NCBI RefSeq assembly: GCF_001949125.1
Contig: NZ_MSTI01000115.1
Span: 62,001-126,000 of the forward strand
DNA: 64,000 nucleotides
Direction: 5' to 3'
Source of the DNA: Deinococcus marmoris
GTDB taxonomy: Bacteria; Deinococcota; Deinococci; Deinococcales; Deinococcaceae
Made by a program: the position numbers and the translations under genes. The notes beneath the pieces were generated by a model, which was given only the letters and a program-made list of their open reading frames with translations, was not told where the DNA came from and made no database searches. Positions within the stretch are counted from its first letter, which is position 1. Each line of letters starts with the position of its first letter. Shown here piece by piece: positions 10,151-18,109 of this stretch.

Positions 10151-10651
10151 TCAGCGCGCCGCAAATGCCTTCAGGAGGGCAGGGTCGTTCTGGGTCACGT
10201 AGGCGCGGGTCAGAACGCTCATGCTGTCCTGGCCCGTGGGCACGATCAGCACGTCTTCCAGCCGGGTGCCCTTCGCGGGCCGCCAGCCCTGGCCCTGCGG
10301 GGTCTGCACCTGCGCCGCGCCCTCGCCTGCCAGCGACTGGGCCGTGAACTGCGCGCCGCTCAGGTTCAGAAACCAGGACAGGGGCCGGGCGTTGCTGTCG
10401 TACTGCAACACGATCTTCTGGACGGGCAGGGGCGGTTTCGTGGTCCAGGTGGTGCGGCGCAGGCCCGGAATACGTTCCTTCAGGTCTGCCTGCGCGTCGT
10501 AGGAGCCGGTGGCGGTGAACAGCACTTTCGAGACCAGATCCTCGCTGCCGTCTGCCTGTGCGGCTTTGCGGCAGCCCGTCAGCGAACACAGTGCAAATGA
10601 ACACAGCGCCAGCGCGGCCAGCAGAGGGGGGGCAGGCTTGAGATTCATCAT
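10151..10651 (-). CDS. predicted lipoprotein of unknown function
   Basis: About 166 residues. MMNLKPAPPLLAALALCSF opens a signal sequence ending in a lipobox (SLTGC), so the protein is probably attached to a membrane after cleavage by signal peptidase II. The mature part (SYDAQADLKERIPGLRRTTW .. SGAQFTAQSLAGEGAAQVQTP) matches no family I can name. TATGGT (10662-10657) is 5 nt before ATG 10651 and 8 nt before ATG 10648, so the mRNA is probably leaderless; either ATG may be used. Divergent from the small membrane protein at 10705. Confidence 0.7.
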   Translation of the reverse strand: MMNLKPAPPLLAALALCSFALCSLTGCRKAAQADGSEDLVSKVLFTATGSYDAQADLKERIPGLRRTTWTTKPPLPVQKIVLQYDSNARPLSWFLNLSGAQFTAQSLAGEGAAQVQTPQGQGWRPAKGTRLEDVLIVPTGQDSMSVLTRAYVTQNDPALLKAFAAR

Positions 10652-10704
10652 CACAGACCATACGCCCACAATGGCCGGGCCGTGCAGGCGAATATCCTGA
10701 CTGG

Positions 10705-11022
10705 GTGAGCCTGTATCACCCTGCCCTGCTGCTGACCGGCGTGTTATTGACCGCGCTCGGCCTGCTGGGCCTGTCGCTGCAACTGGGCTGGCGCAAAAAC
10801 GCCTCGCGCCGCCCGCACCACATTCTGTTTTTCGCCGTCTGCGCGGGTGTGGTGGTCTGTCTGGCGCTGGCCTTTGCCGTGGGGCAGAGGTGGTGGGCGT
10901 TGCTGCCCGCGCTGGCGCTGCTGTTGCTGATGCCGCGCACCCGTCCGGGCCGTGCGGGACACTGGCGGCTGGCACTGGCCTGCGCGTTCGCTTACGGGCT
11001 GGGGGCGTGGGGAGCGTGGTGA
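10705..11022 (+). CDS. small membrane protein, unknown
   Basis: 105 residues with three to four hydrophobic segments (8-26, 41-60, 65-75, 88-103) separated by short basic loops (RKNASRR; RTRPGRAGHW). No family recognised. Start GTG 10705: TATCCT at 10693-10698 sits 6 nt upstream, the leaderless arrangement, which supports expression. The gap to the next gene (11023-11291) holds no structure that I can identify. Confidence 0.6.
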   Translation: MSLYHPALLLTGVLLTALGLLGLSLQLGWRKNASRRPHHILFFAVCAGVVVCLALAFAVGQRWWALLPALALLLLMPRTRPGRAGHWRLALACAFAYGLGAWGAW

Positions 11023-11291
11023 AAACGTGTCAGTCAAACCAGAGTCGGACCCAGCCTCAGCCTCGGGAAAGTGACGCGGGCGGGCACGAAGTCGGTCCGC
11101 CATATGCGCCGGGCATGGGCGTCACGCTGGCGCAGGTGCTGGGGGTCTACACTCGTGGCAGGATCACGTCCGTCAGGCCGACTTCACCCGCCTGGGCGCG
11201 GACCCTTCACCACCCAACTCTTCCTGTTGCCGGACATTCCGGTGCGCGGCGCAACCATTGCCAAAACAGTTGTCGCCGAAAGCGAGGCCCC

Positions 11292-12743
11292 ATGACCACA
11301 CTCCAGAACGATCCCGTGACCCGCAGTAAAGCCTACTTTGACGGCGAGTGGCGCAGCACCCCCCAGACCTTCGAGGTCTTTCACCCCGGTACGGGCGAAA
11401 GCATCGGCGCGGTGGCCGACTGCACGGCAGACGACGCCCGGCGGGCCATTGACGCCGCCGAAGTCGCCCTGGAAAGCTGGCGCAAAGTTAATCCCTACCA
11501 GCGCGGCCTGATCCTGCGCAAATGGAACGACCTGATGTTCGTCCACAAGGAAGAACTGGCCCGCCTGATGACACTGGAAATGGGCAAGCCGATCACCGAG
11601 ACGCGCGGCGAGGTGCATTACGCCGCCAGCTTTATCGAGTGGTGTGCCGGGGAAGCCGGGAACATCAGCGGCGAGCGCGTCAACATGCGCTTTGACCACA
11701 AGCGTGGCATGACTGCCAGCGGGCCGGTGGGCATCGTCTACGCCGTGACCCCCTGGAATTTTCCCGCCGGAATGATCACCCGCAAGGCCGCCCCCGCGCT
11801 GGCCGCAGGCTGCGTGATGGTCCTCAAGCCCGCCGAGCAGAGTCCCATGACCGCGCTGTATCTGGCCGAACTGTGGCTGGAGGCGGGTGGCCCGCCCAAC
11901 ACCTTGCAGGTGCTGCCCACCAATTCCGCCGCCGAATTTTCCGCACCGTTCATGGAGGATGCTCGCGTTAGAAAACTGACCTTTACCGGTTCCACCGCTG
12001 TCGGCAGGTTGCTGTACCAGCAGGCGGCGAAGACCATCAAGCGCGTCAGCCTGGAACTCGGCGGCCACGCGCCGTTTCTGGTGTTCGCCGACGCCGATCT
12101 GGATAAAGCCGCCCGCGAGGTGGTGGGCAGTAAGTTCCGCAACGCCGGGCAAACGTGCATCAGCACCAACCGCGTGTACGTGCAGCGCGAGGTGGCCGAG
12201 GAATTCACCCGCATCCTGACCGAGAAGACGCGGGCGCTGGTGCTGGGCGATCCGCTGCTGGACAGCACGGGTGTTGGCCCGGTGGTGGAGCAGGCCGGGC
12301 TGGACAAGGTCAGGGCGCAGGTGGAAGATGCGCTGCGGCTGGGCGCGACGGCCACTGTGGGCGGCGAGGCGGCGGGCGGCCTGTTCTTCCAGCCTACCGT
12401 GCTGACGAACGTCCATCCCGATTCCCTGATTCTGCGCGAGGAAACCTTCGGCCCGGTGGCCCCCGTCGTGGTGTTCGACACCGAGGAAGAAGGGCTGCGC
12501 CTCGCCAACGACTCGGAATACGGGCTGGCTGCCTATGCCTATACCCGCGATCTGGGCCGCGCCTTCCGGGTGGCCGAGGCGCTGGAGTACGGCATCGTGG
12601 GCATCAACGACGGCGTGCCGAGCGCGGGTGCGCCGCATGTGCCCTTCGGCGGCATGAAAAACAGCGGTGTGGGCCGCGAGGGCGGGCACTGGGGCCTGGA
12701 CGAGTACCTGGAGACGAAGTTCATCAGCTTCGGCGTGGAGTAG
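11292..12743 (+). CDS. gabD: NAD(P)-dependent succinate-semialdehyde dehydrogenase
   Basis: Oxidises succinate semialdehyde to succinate in the GABA/4-aminobutyrate route. 483 residues, usual length. Catalytic cysteine C289 in NAGQTCISTNR, general base E255 in LELGGHAPF, oxyanion N156 in TPWNFP. The ELGGHAPF.VF.DADLD block and NAGQTC.. are the GabD-type versions of these motifs, which is why SSADH is preferred over other aldehyde dehydrogenases. ATG 11292 has GAGG 4-5 nt upstream (11284-11287). Longer in-frame starts up to 10890 overlap the preceding gene and are rejected. No gabT neighbour. Confidence 0.88.
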   Translation: MTTLQNDPVTRSKAYFDGEWRSTPQTFEVFHPGTGESIGAVADCTADDARRAIDAAEVALESWRKVNPYQRGLILRKWNDLMFVHKEELARLMTLEMGKPITETRGEVHYAASFIEWCAGEAGNISGERVNMRFDHKRGMTASGPVGIVYAVTPWNFPAGMITRKAAPALAAGCVMVLKPAEQSPMTALYLAELWLEAGGPPNTLQVLPTNSAAEFSAPFMEDARVRKLTFTGSTAVGRLLYQQAAKTIKRVSLELGGHAPFLVFADADLDKAAREVVGSKFRNAGQTCISTNRVYVQREVAEEFTRILTEKTRALVLGDPLLDSTGVGPVVEQAGLDKVRAQVEDALRLGATATVGGEAAGGLFFQPTVLTNVHPDSLILREETFGPVAPVVVFDTEEEGLRLANDSEYGLAAYAYTRDLGRAFRVAEALEYGIVGINDGVPSAGAPHVPFGGMKNSGVGREGGHWGLDEYLETKFISFGVE

Positions 12744-13054
12744 GCGGGAGGCTGGGCTGCTAAGCCCCCGAAGGCGAATGCAGTCCGAAGCGTTGCCTCA
12801 GCAGGTTGATCACCAAATAGCCCGGATGCGCCGTTTCCCGCGACTGGAAAACCAATTTTCTGAAGTGTCAGGTGCGGGGCTTCGAACGGAAAAAATGCCG
12901 TTCAGGACTCCGCCCATTTCCATTCGTCCAACTCTGGAGTTCTCAAGGTGCATCGGCGCGGCGATCACTGGCTGATCTGGCTCCAGTCGCCACCGCCTCG
13001 CGGGGACAGGCCAATTTGCCTGCAACGGTTCAGCTCCCCTGCTAGCCTGCCTCC
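12744..13054. other. intergenic region without a gene
   Basis: About 310 bases. A short hairpin GGCT..AGCC at 12754-12766 without a T-run may end the gabD transcript; a TAGCCT -10 box at 13043-13048 serves the next gene. Nothing else is seen. Confidence 0.5.
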
Positions 13055-13876
13055 ATGACCTCTCTGCCCGTTGCCCCTCCATCCACCGTTCCGCCCCCAG
13101 TGATTGAGGGGATGCTGCGGCGGCGCACCACCAACGGCCCCTTTCGCCCCGATCCGGTCAGCCGCGAACACCAGCACGCGCTGATGCGGGTGGCGCAGGC
13201 CGCGCCCAGCCATTTCAACTCCCAGCCGTGGCGTTTCGTGCTGATCGAAAGCCCCCAGACCATCGGGCGGGTGGCCGAACTGTCGGGCCAAAGCATGACC
13301 GAATTGATCGACGCGGGCCTGTTCTTCGAGCGCTACCGCCGCTATTTCCGCTTCTCGCAGGCCGAGATGGAGGCCAAGCGCGACGGCATCCACATCGATC
13401 ATCTGCCCGGACCGCTCAAACCCTTTACGCGGCAGGTGTTCAGCGACGCGGGCCTCAAAGTGATGCGCCAACTGGGCGTTCCCAAGAAACTGGGTGAGGA
13501 CAACCGTCAACTGGTGGCCGGAAGCCCGTTGCTGCTGGCCGCGCTGCTAGACAAAACCGAGTACCGCCCCGGCGAACTGTCGGGCTTTTACAGCGTGTTC
13601 GGGCTGGGCGCGGCGGTGGAAAACATCTGGAACGCGGTGGGGGCGCTGGGTATGGGCATCCAGTTCGTCAGCACCCCCGCCGAGATTCCGCGCCACTGGC
13701 AGGAGGTCAAGGAACTGCTGGCTGTCCCCGACGATCTGGAATTGATGGCTCTGTTTCGCCTGGGCTACCTGCCCGCAGACCAGAGCCGCCCCACCATCGA
13801 CTGGAGCAGCCGCCACCGCAAACGCCTGGAACAGTTTGTGTACCGTGAGACCTGCGCCGTGTCGGAGGCCGACTGA
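13055..13876 (+). CDS. nitroreductase-family protein
   Basis: FMN-dependent nitroreductase fold, 273 residues. The N-terminal [14 protein letters not shown] and [14 protein letters not shown] correspond to the FMN-phosphate and flavin-contact motifs, and [24 protein letters not shown] is the helix typical of the family. It is longer than the usual 200 residues because of an insertion at about 85-150 ([22 protein letters not shown]). The physiological substrate is unknown. TAGCCT (13043-13048) lies 6 nt before ATG 13055, i.e. leaderless. Confidence 0.82.
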   Translation: MTSLPVAPPSTVPPPVIEGMLRRRTTNGPFRPDPVSREHQHALMRVAQAAPSHFNSQPWRFVLIESPQTIGRVAELSGQSMTELIDAGLFFERYRRYFRFSQAEMEAKRDGIHIDHLPGPLKPFTRQVFSDAGLKVMRQLGVPKKLGEDNRQLVAGSPLLLAALLDKTEYRPGELSGFYSVFGLGAAVENIWNAVGALGMGIQFVSTPAEIPRHWQEVKELLAVPDDLELMALFRLGYLPADQSRPTIDWSSRHRKRLEQFVYRETCAVSEAD

Positions 13877-13963
13877 CCGCTCCAAACCTCTGGACACGCT
13901 CAACCCTCACCTCTCCCCGCCTGTTTTCAAAAAGGCGCATATTCACAGATGGAGGCACCACCC

Positions 13964-14914
13964 ATGACCGACAAATCAACGACAACCCAACAGTCCAACG
14001 CTGACCAACCGAATGCGGCCCAACCAAATGCGGCCCAACCGAATGCAGCACAGAGCGGCACTTTCAAGATCGGCGGAGACCTGAGCGTCAATCGCCTGGG
14101 CTTCGGTGCCATGCGGATCACGGGCGACGGCATCTGGGGCGATCCGGCTGACCCAGAGGGCGCGCTGGAAACCCTGCGCCGCCTGCCTGAGCTGGGCGTC
14201 AACCTGATCGACACCGCCGACAGCTACGGCCCCGCCGTCAGCGAGGAACTGATCCGCGAGGCGCTGCACCCCTACGACACCGTGGTCATCGCCACCAAGG
14301 CCGGCCTGACCCGCACTGGCCCCAATGTCTGGACGCCTGTGGGCCGTCCCGAGTACCTCAAGCAGCAGGCGTACATCTCACGCCGCCGCCTGGGCGTGGA
14401 CCGGATTGACCTGTGGCAACTGCACCGCATTGATCCCAATGTGCCGAGAGACGAGCAGTTCGGGGCCATCCGCGAGCTGATCGAGGAGGGCGTCATTCGT
14501 CACGCCGGACTCTCGGAGGTCAACGTGGAAGAAATCGAGGCCGCCCGCGAGGTGTTCCCGGTGTCCACGGTTCAGAACCTCTACAACCTCGTGAACCGCA
14601 AGTCCGAGGACGTGCTGGACTACTGCGAGAAGGAGAACATCGGGTTTCTGCCGTGGTTCCCCCTGGCGGCGGGCAGCCTGGCAAAGGACGGCAGTGTGCT
14701 GGACGAAGTGGCAAAGCGCCTGAATGCCAGCCCCTCGCAGGTGGCCCTGGCCTGGGTCCTGAAGCGCAGCCCGGTGATGCTCCCCATTCCCGGTACGGGT
14801 AAGGTGCGTCACCTGGAAGAAAACGTGGCCGCCGCCAGCCTGACCCTGACCGACGAGGATTTCAAGAAACTCGACGAGGTGGGCAAGCAGGAGTGGGAAA
14901 AGAACCAGAAATAA
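13964..14914 (+). CDS. aldo/keto reductase
   Basis: NADPH-dependent oxidoreductase of about 316 residues with a TIM-barrel fold. Visible active-site elements: [10 protein letters not shown] (Asp and Tyr), IATKAGL (Lys), LWQLHRIDP (His). The C-terminal [21 protein letters not shown] is the cofactor-binding end. GGAGG at 13951-13955 places the start at ATG 13964 and not at ATG 13949. Three 15-bp units at 14006-14050 encode a QPNAA repeat ahead of the barrel, so the N-terminal 30 residues are a disordered, repeat-grown extension. A GC-rich terminator follows. Confidence 0.88.
   Translation: MTDKSTTTQQSNADQPNAAQPNAAQPNAAQSGTFKIGGDLSVNRLGFGAMRITGDGIWGDPADPEGALETLRRLPELGVNLIDTADSYGPAVSEELIREALHPYDTVVIATKAGLTRTGPNVWTPVGRPEYLKQQAYISRRRLGVDRIDLWQLHRIDPNVPRDEQFGAIRELIEEGVIRHAGLSEVNVEEIEAAREVFPVSTVQNLYNLVNRKSEDVLDYCEKENIGFLPWFPLAAGSLAKDGSVLDEVAKRLNASPSQVALAWVLKRSPVMLPIPGTGKVRHLEENVAAASLTLTDEDFKKLDEVGKQEWEKNQK
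14006..14050 (+). repeat. three 15-bp tandem units inside the aldo/keto reductase gene
   Basis: Units at 14006-14020, 14021-14035 and 14036-14050 differ at 1-3 positions and encode (QPNAA)3 in frame. Confidence 0.9.
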
Positions 14915-14933
14915 GTTGCAGGTTGTAACGGGG

Positions 14934-14970
14934 GGGCGGGTGCGATTCAGCCCGCCCGTTTCCTGTTTTT
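14934..14970 (+). terminator. intrinsic terminator after the aldo/keto reductase gene
   Basis: GGGCGGG (14934-14940) pairs with CCCGCCC (14951-14957), followed by a T-rich tract ending in TTTTT at 14966-14970. Confidence 0.75.
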
Positions 14971-14998
14971 CCCCACCACTTCGCGCCACAATGGCCGA

Positions 14999-16060
14999 AT
15001 GAGTTCAGCCGTTTCATGTCCCGTCCTGCGTTCCCTGGTCACCGGATCGCCGCCCTATCAGGTGGCCCAGTCCGAGATCAGGGAGGCAGCCCGCACGCTG
15101 TTTCCCCGCATGGCTGCGCGCCCGCATCTTCTGGACGTGTTCAGCAATGCCCAGATCGAGTCGCGTGCCTTATCACGCCCGCTGGACTGGTATCTGGAGC
15201 CGCGCGGCTTTGGCGAGAAGAATGCTGTCTTTATCGAGCAGGCCCGCGCCTTGATTACCCGGCTGAGCGCGGAAGCCTTGGCCCGCGCCGAGCTTCGCCC
15301 CACCGAGATCGATGCGGTGATCGTGGTCAATACCAGCGGCCTCAGCACGCCCAGCCTGGACGCATGGCTGATCGAGTCGCTGGGCATGGGCCGTCATGCC
15401 GCGCGGCTGCCCATCTGGGGTCTGGGCTGTGCGGGCGGCGCGGCGGGGCTGGCGCGGGCCGCCGATCTGGTGCGCGCAGGCTTCAAGCGCGTGCTGTACG
15501 TGGCGGTGGAACTGTGCAGTCTGACGCTGGTCAAGGGCGACGAATCCAAGAGCAACTTCGTGGGCACGGCCCTCTTTTCCGATGGCGGCGCGGCCCTGGT
15601 GGTCACGTCGCTTGACGTTCCCGGCCCGCCGCCCCTGCTGTCCCTCCACGGCGCGTACAGCACGCTGATCGAGAACAGCGAGGACATCATGGGCTGGGAT
15701 GTGGTGGACGACGGCCTGAAAGTGCGCTTCAGCCGCGATATTCCAGCCCTGGTGCGCGGCATGATGCACGGCAATGTCGCTGAGGCGCTGGCCGCCCACG
15801 GCTGGACTCAGGAGGAGATCAGCACATTCATCGTCCATCCCGGCGGCGTCAAGGTGCTGAGCGCCTACGAGGAAGCGCTGGACCTGCCGTCAGGCGCACT
15901 GGACAGCAGCCGCACAATCTTGCGCGCCCACGGCAATATGAGCAGCGCCACCGTCCTGTTCGTGCTGGAAGAAGCGTTGAAAGCCGGGCCGCAGGGCAAG
16001 GCGCTCCTGAGCGCGATGGGACCGGGCTTCAGCGCCGAGCATGTGCTGCTGGAAATCTGA
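14999..16060 (+). CDS. type III polyketide synthase (chalcone/stilbene synthase family)
   Basis: Homodimeric iterative synthase that condenses malonyl-CoA onto a starter acyl-CoA, giving alkyl-pyrone or resorcinol products in bacteria. 353 residues. The complete catalytic triad is present: C144 in [12 protein letters not shown]280 in [10 protein letters not shown]313 in [16 protein letters not shown]. The thiolase-type [17 protein letters not shown]-terminus is present. CACAAT at 14987-14992 is 6 nt before ATG 14999 (leaderless). No methyltransferase or oxidase gene follows, so any tailoring enzymes are elsewhere. The product (lipid-like pyrone, quinone or pigment) cannot be read from sequence. 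Confidence 0.9.
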   Translation: MSSAVSCPVLRSLVTGSPPYQVAQSEIREAARTLFPRMAARPHLLDVFSNAQIESRALSRPLDWYLEPRGFGEKNAVFIEQARALITRLSAEALARAELRPTEIDAVIVVNTSGLSTPSLDAWLIESLGMGRHAARLPIWGLGCAGGAAGLARAADLVRAGFKRVLYVAVELCSLTLVKGDESKSNFVGTALFSDGGAALVVTSLDVPGPPPLLSLHGAYSTLIENSEDIMGWDVVDDGLKVRFSRDIPALVRGMMHGNVAEALAAHGWTQEEISTFIVHPGGVKVLSAYEEALDLPSGALDSSRTILRAHGNMSSATVLFVLEEALKAGPQGKALLSAMGPGFSAEHVLLEI

Positions 16061-16062
16061 AA

Positions 16063-16102
16063 GATGGACCGGGGAATGCTATCCCCGGTCCATCTCTATT
16101 TT
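16063..16102 (+). terminator. intrinsic terminator after the type III PKS gene
   Basis: GATGGACCGGGGA (16063-16075) is perfectly complementary to 16082-16094, followed by TCTATTTTT. Confidence 0.88.
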
Positions 16103-16110
16103 TCGGTAGT

Positions 16111-16440
16111 CTAGATTTTCTCGTCTGCGTCCACGGTCTTGTCCGGGTCCGCCGGAGCGCCGCTGGCAGGCAGGCCATCTTTCAGGCCGCCGAAGCTGGA
16201 CGGGTTGATCGCGTCGCCGCCCTGCTCCTCCGCGCGGGGGTCCAGGGTGCTGGACACCTGCTGCGCGGTGGAGGTGGTGGACCCGTCCCCGGCGTGCCTG
16301 TCGCTTATGGCGTCCACCACGGCCTGCGCCTCGGCGTCGCTGGGGGTCTTGGGGGTGCCGGTCTCCCACTTGTCGGTGGTCTGCACATCGGTCTGTGCAA
16401 CATTCGTTTCGGCCTGTGACTGCGGTTTACCTTCTCCCAT
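16111..16440 (-). CDS. small acidic hydrophilic protein, MGEGKP family copy 2
   Basis: 109 residues, very polar, no membrane segment, poor in hydrophobics, probably intrinsically disordered. It begins MGEGKPQSQAETNVAQTD. AAGGAG lies 7 nt upstream of ATG 16440, a clear Shine-Dalgarno. It is 25 nt downstream of a gene encoding a shorter protein with the same MGEGKP start, so the two are a duplicated pair in one operon. No function recognised. Confidence 0.65.
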   Translation of the reverse strand: MGEGKPQSQAETNVAQTDVQTTDKWETGTPKTPSDAEAQAVVDAISDRHAGDGSTTSTAQQVSSTLDPRAEEQGGDAINPSSFGGLKDGLPASGAPADPDKTVDADEKI

Positions 16441-16465
16441 ATAGACTCCTTTTCTGGCTTGCGGT

Positions 16466-16681
16466 TTACGAGCGCTGGTTGGGGTTTTTCAGGGTATCGG
16501 TGCCGATGACGCTCTCGGGCAGGTTCTCGGCCTGCTTGGCCTTTTCCTGCATCCCGGTCTTCTGGACGCCCTTGATGTCATGCAGATCGTTGGTGTCCTT
16601 GCTGCCGCCCTGTGGGCTGTGGCCTTCCTGGGCGGGGTGGTTGGCCTGGTTCTGGGTGGTGTCTGGTTTGCCTTCTCCCAT
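16466..16681 (-). CDS. small hydrophilic protein, MGEGKP family copy 1
   Basis: 71 residues starting MGEGKPDTTQNQANHPAQEG, rich in Gln, Asn, Lys and Glu; probably disordered. ATG 16681 is preceded by AGGAGG with 8-nt spacing, a strong ribosome-binding site that decides the start against longer upstream frames. First gene of a two-gene operon with its longer relative. No family recognised; small hydrophilic proteins of this composition are often stress-associated, but that is speculation here. Confidence 0.65.
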   Translation of the reverse strand: MGEGKPDTTQNQANHPAQEGHSPQGGSKDTNDLHDIKGVQKTGMQEKAKQAENLPESVIGTDTLKNPNQRS

Positions 16682-16816
16682 GATTGGAACCTCCTGAATT
16701 TGAGTGGCTTCAGGGTAGAGGAGGCGGGGTGGGCGGTGGTGCGGGGCGGGTTTACAGAGCTTTGGGGCTTGGGCGCAGGTTCGTCCCTTGACGACGCCTG
16801 ACATAAACTGCGGCGA

Positions 16817-17113
16817 ATGCAAACGTGGATGGCCGTGGTTCAGGTGGCGCTGCTTGTGCTGGGGGTTCCACTCTGTGCCGGGGCTGTTGTCCTGGCCCTT
16901 TTTGCCGGCGGCGAGGGAAGCCCGGCAGGTCAGCATCTGCTCGTGACCCTGATGGCTGTTCCGGTGGTTTACCTGATGTGTCTGCTTGTCTCGGTATGGC
17001 TGTTTGCAAGGGAAAGGTACGGTCATGCTCTGATGGCGGCAGTGATTCCGTTTCTCTATTTCATGCTCGCATTTGTCGCGGCTGCTGTCTGGACTGGCCT
17101 CACCTCATCCTGA
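16817..17113 (+). CDS. 98-residue membrane protein, paralogue A
   Basis: Three hydrophobic segments (about 7-30, 42-63, 72-92), short loops, no recognised family. TAAACT (16804-16809) is 7 nt before ATG 16817, a leaderless start. It has the same length (98 residues) and the same C-terminal pattern (ALMAAVIPFLYF..AF) as the protein encoded at 17591-17887 (ALLAAVFPFIYV..AF), so the two are diverged duplicates now separated by mobile or repeat DNA. Confidence 0.65.
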   Translation: MQTWMAVVQVALLVLGVPLCAGAVVLALFAGGEGSPAGQHLLVTLMAVPVVYLMCLLVSVWLFARERYGHALMAAVIPFLYFMLAFVAAAVWTGLTSS

Positions 17114-17120
17114 TGGGCTA

Positions 17121-17274
17121 ATACGGACTCCGAATAAAAAGCGCAGACTGGCGCATCGCTGAATTCTATTCAGCCATCATTTTTCGCCACAGTGCCGCCG
17201 ACAACCCGATCTCCTCACCCAGCACACCCTGTTCCACTGGTGGCCTCTATACGGTAATTAAGCGGAATCCGTAT
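17121..17274. repeat. dispersed repeat-like element D
   Basis: 154 bp bounded by ATACGGACTCCG (17121-17132) and CGGAATCCGTAT (17263-17274), an 11/12 inverted repeat. The same ends bound the 135-bp element at 29890-30024. The interior does not obviously match the other copies, so this is a divergent or unrelated member with the same termini. The MITE is inserted at its right end. Confidence 0.6.
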
Positions 17275-17277
17275 AAC

Positions 17278-17541
17278 CAATGGTTCGGACAGTTTTCAGC
17301 AGGTACGCTGCCAGCAGAACGGTGTTTTTCAACCGTTGCCCGAATTAAACTCAATCCGACACCGATACCTGGATTGATATTATTTATTTGCCCTGCCAGA
17401 CAGCCCTGTTGATCAATCGGAGACACATCACCTGAATACAGAGCATTCTGTGTCCAGCAGAGCCTTGGACGTCTCGCGACACCCTACTTTTTCTCCTCTC
17501 CATCCAGCACGCGACGCCACCCAAAACTGTCCGAACCATTG
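17278..17541. mobile_element. 264-bp MITE with 19-bp perfect inverted ends and 5-bp target duplication
   Basis: CAATGGTTCGGACAGTTTT (17278-17296) is the exact reverse complement of 17523-17541. Both ends are abutted by the direct repeat ATAAC (17273-17277 and 17542-17546), the expected target-site duplication. The 226-bp interior is less GC-rich than the surroundings and has no credible gene, so the element is non-autonomous and would need a transposase in trans. I cannot assign the IS family from the ends alone. Confidence 0.85.
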
Positions 17542-17590
17542 ATAACCCGGCCAGTGGTCCAGGACTACCTCCTTTATAGTGGTTGCAACG

Positions 17591-17887
17591 ATGAAACTCT
17601 GGTCCATCCTCGGCCTGATCGCCCTGTTGCTGCTGGGGGCGGTGATGAGCTTCTTTACCCTCGTGGCATCACTGTTTGCCAGCGACAGCGGCGCGCAGGA
17701 CCCGATAGGCGCGCATTTTTCGGAGACCATGTTCACCATGCTTTACGTCTATCCCGTCTGCGTGATCGCCACGGTGGTGCTGATGATCCTGCGGCGGGGC
17801 AGGCTGGCGTTGCTGGCAGCCGTCTTTCCGTTCATCTACGTTTTCGGAGCGTTCATCTACACCGCTGTAGCTACGAGAAATCTCTGA
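17591..17887 (+). CDS. 98-residue membrane protein, paralogue B
   Basis: MKLWSILGLIALLLLGAVMS opens a first membrane segment; two more follow (about 50-70 and 74-95). TATAGT at 17575-17580 lies 10 nt before ATG 17591; the alternative GTG 17579 overlaps that box, so ATG is preferred. Exact length match and a similar C-terminal hydrophobic pattern to the protein at 16817-17113. Function unknown. Confidence 0.6.
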   Translation: MKLWSILGLIALLLLGAVMSFFTLVASLFASDSGAQDPIGAHFSETMFTMLYVYPVCVIATVVLMILRRGRLALLAAVFPFIYVFGAFIYTAVATRNL

Positions 17888-18021
17888 TACGGGTTCCGTC
17901 TGTTTCGCGCAGAAATCGGGACAGCGCCGATTCCCGCACTCCACGCCCGGAACCCGTTTTTCTCCTTCTCGCTCCGCTCGGATTACGGGTGTTTTCAACA
18001 CCCTCTAATCGAAGTTCGTAT
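17887..18021 (-). repeat. dispersed 135-bp repeat, copy A
   Basis: The reverse complement of 17887-18021 aligns over its whole length with 29890-30024: both are 135 bp, both have the same imperfect terminal inverted repeats, and the central 90 bases are nearly identical. It starts 5 nt from the stop of the preceding membrane protein gene and has no coding capacity that I would support. Similar small non-coding repeats are known in Deinococcus genomes. Confidence 0.85.
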
Positions 18022-18060
18022 GATTTCATCTGCATCGGTGGGAACGCCCCGATCCGAAAG

Positions 18061-18088
18061 GAAAAGACCCTCTCCACGGTGAAGAGGG
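18061..18088 (-). terminator. intrinsic terminator after the P-type ATPase gene
   Basis: Read on the - strand: CCCTCT (18088-18083) pairs with AGAGGG (18073-18068), followed by TCTTTTC. Confidence 0.75.
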
Positions 18089-18109
18089 CCAGAGGTGGAC
18101 TGGACCGTT

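Noticed and set aside
11071..11295. 74-codon frame between the small membrane protein and gabD
   Set aside because: No promoter box, ribosome site or plausible composition; it runs into the gabD start.
11184..12689. 501-codon frame antisense to gabD
   Set aside because: Antisense shadow in GC-rich DNA without recognisable domains.
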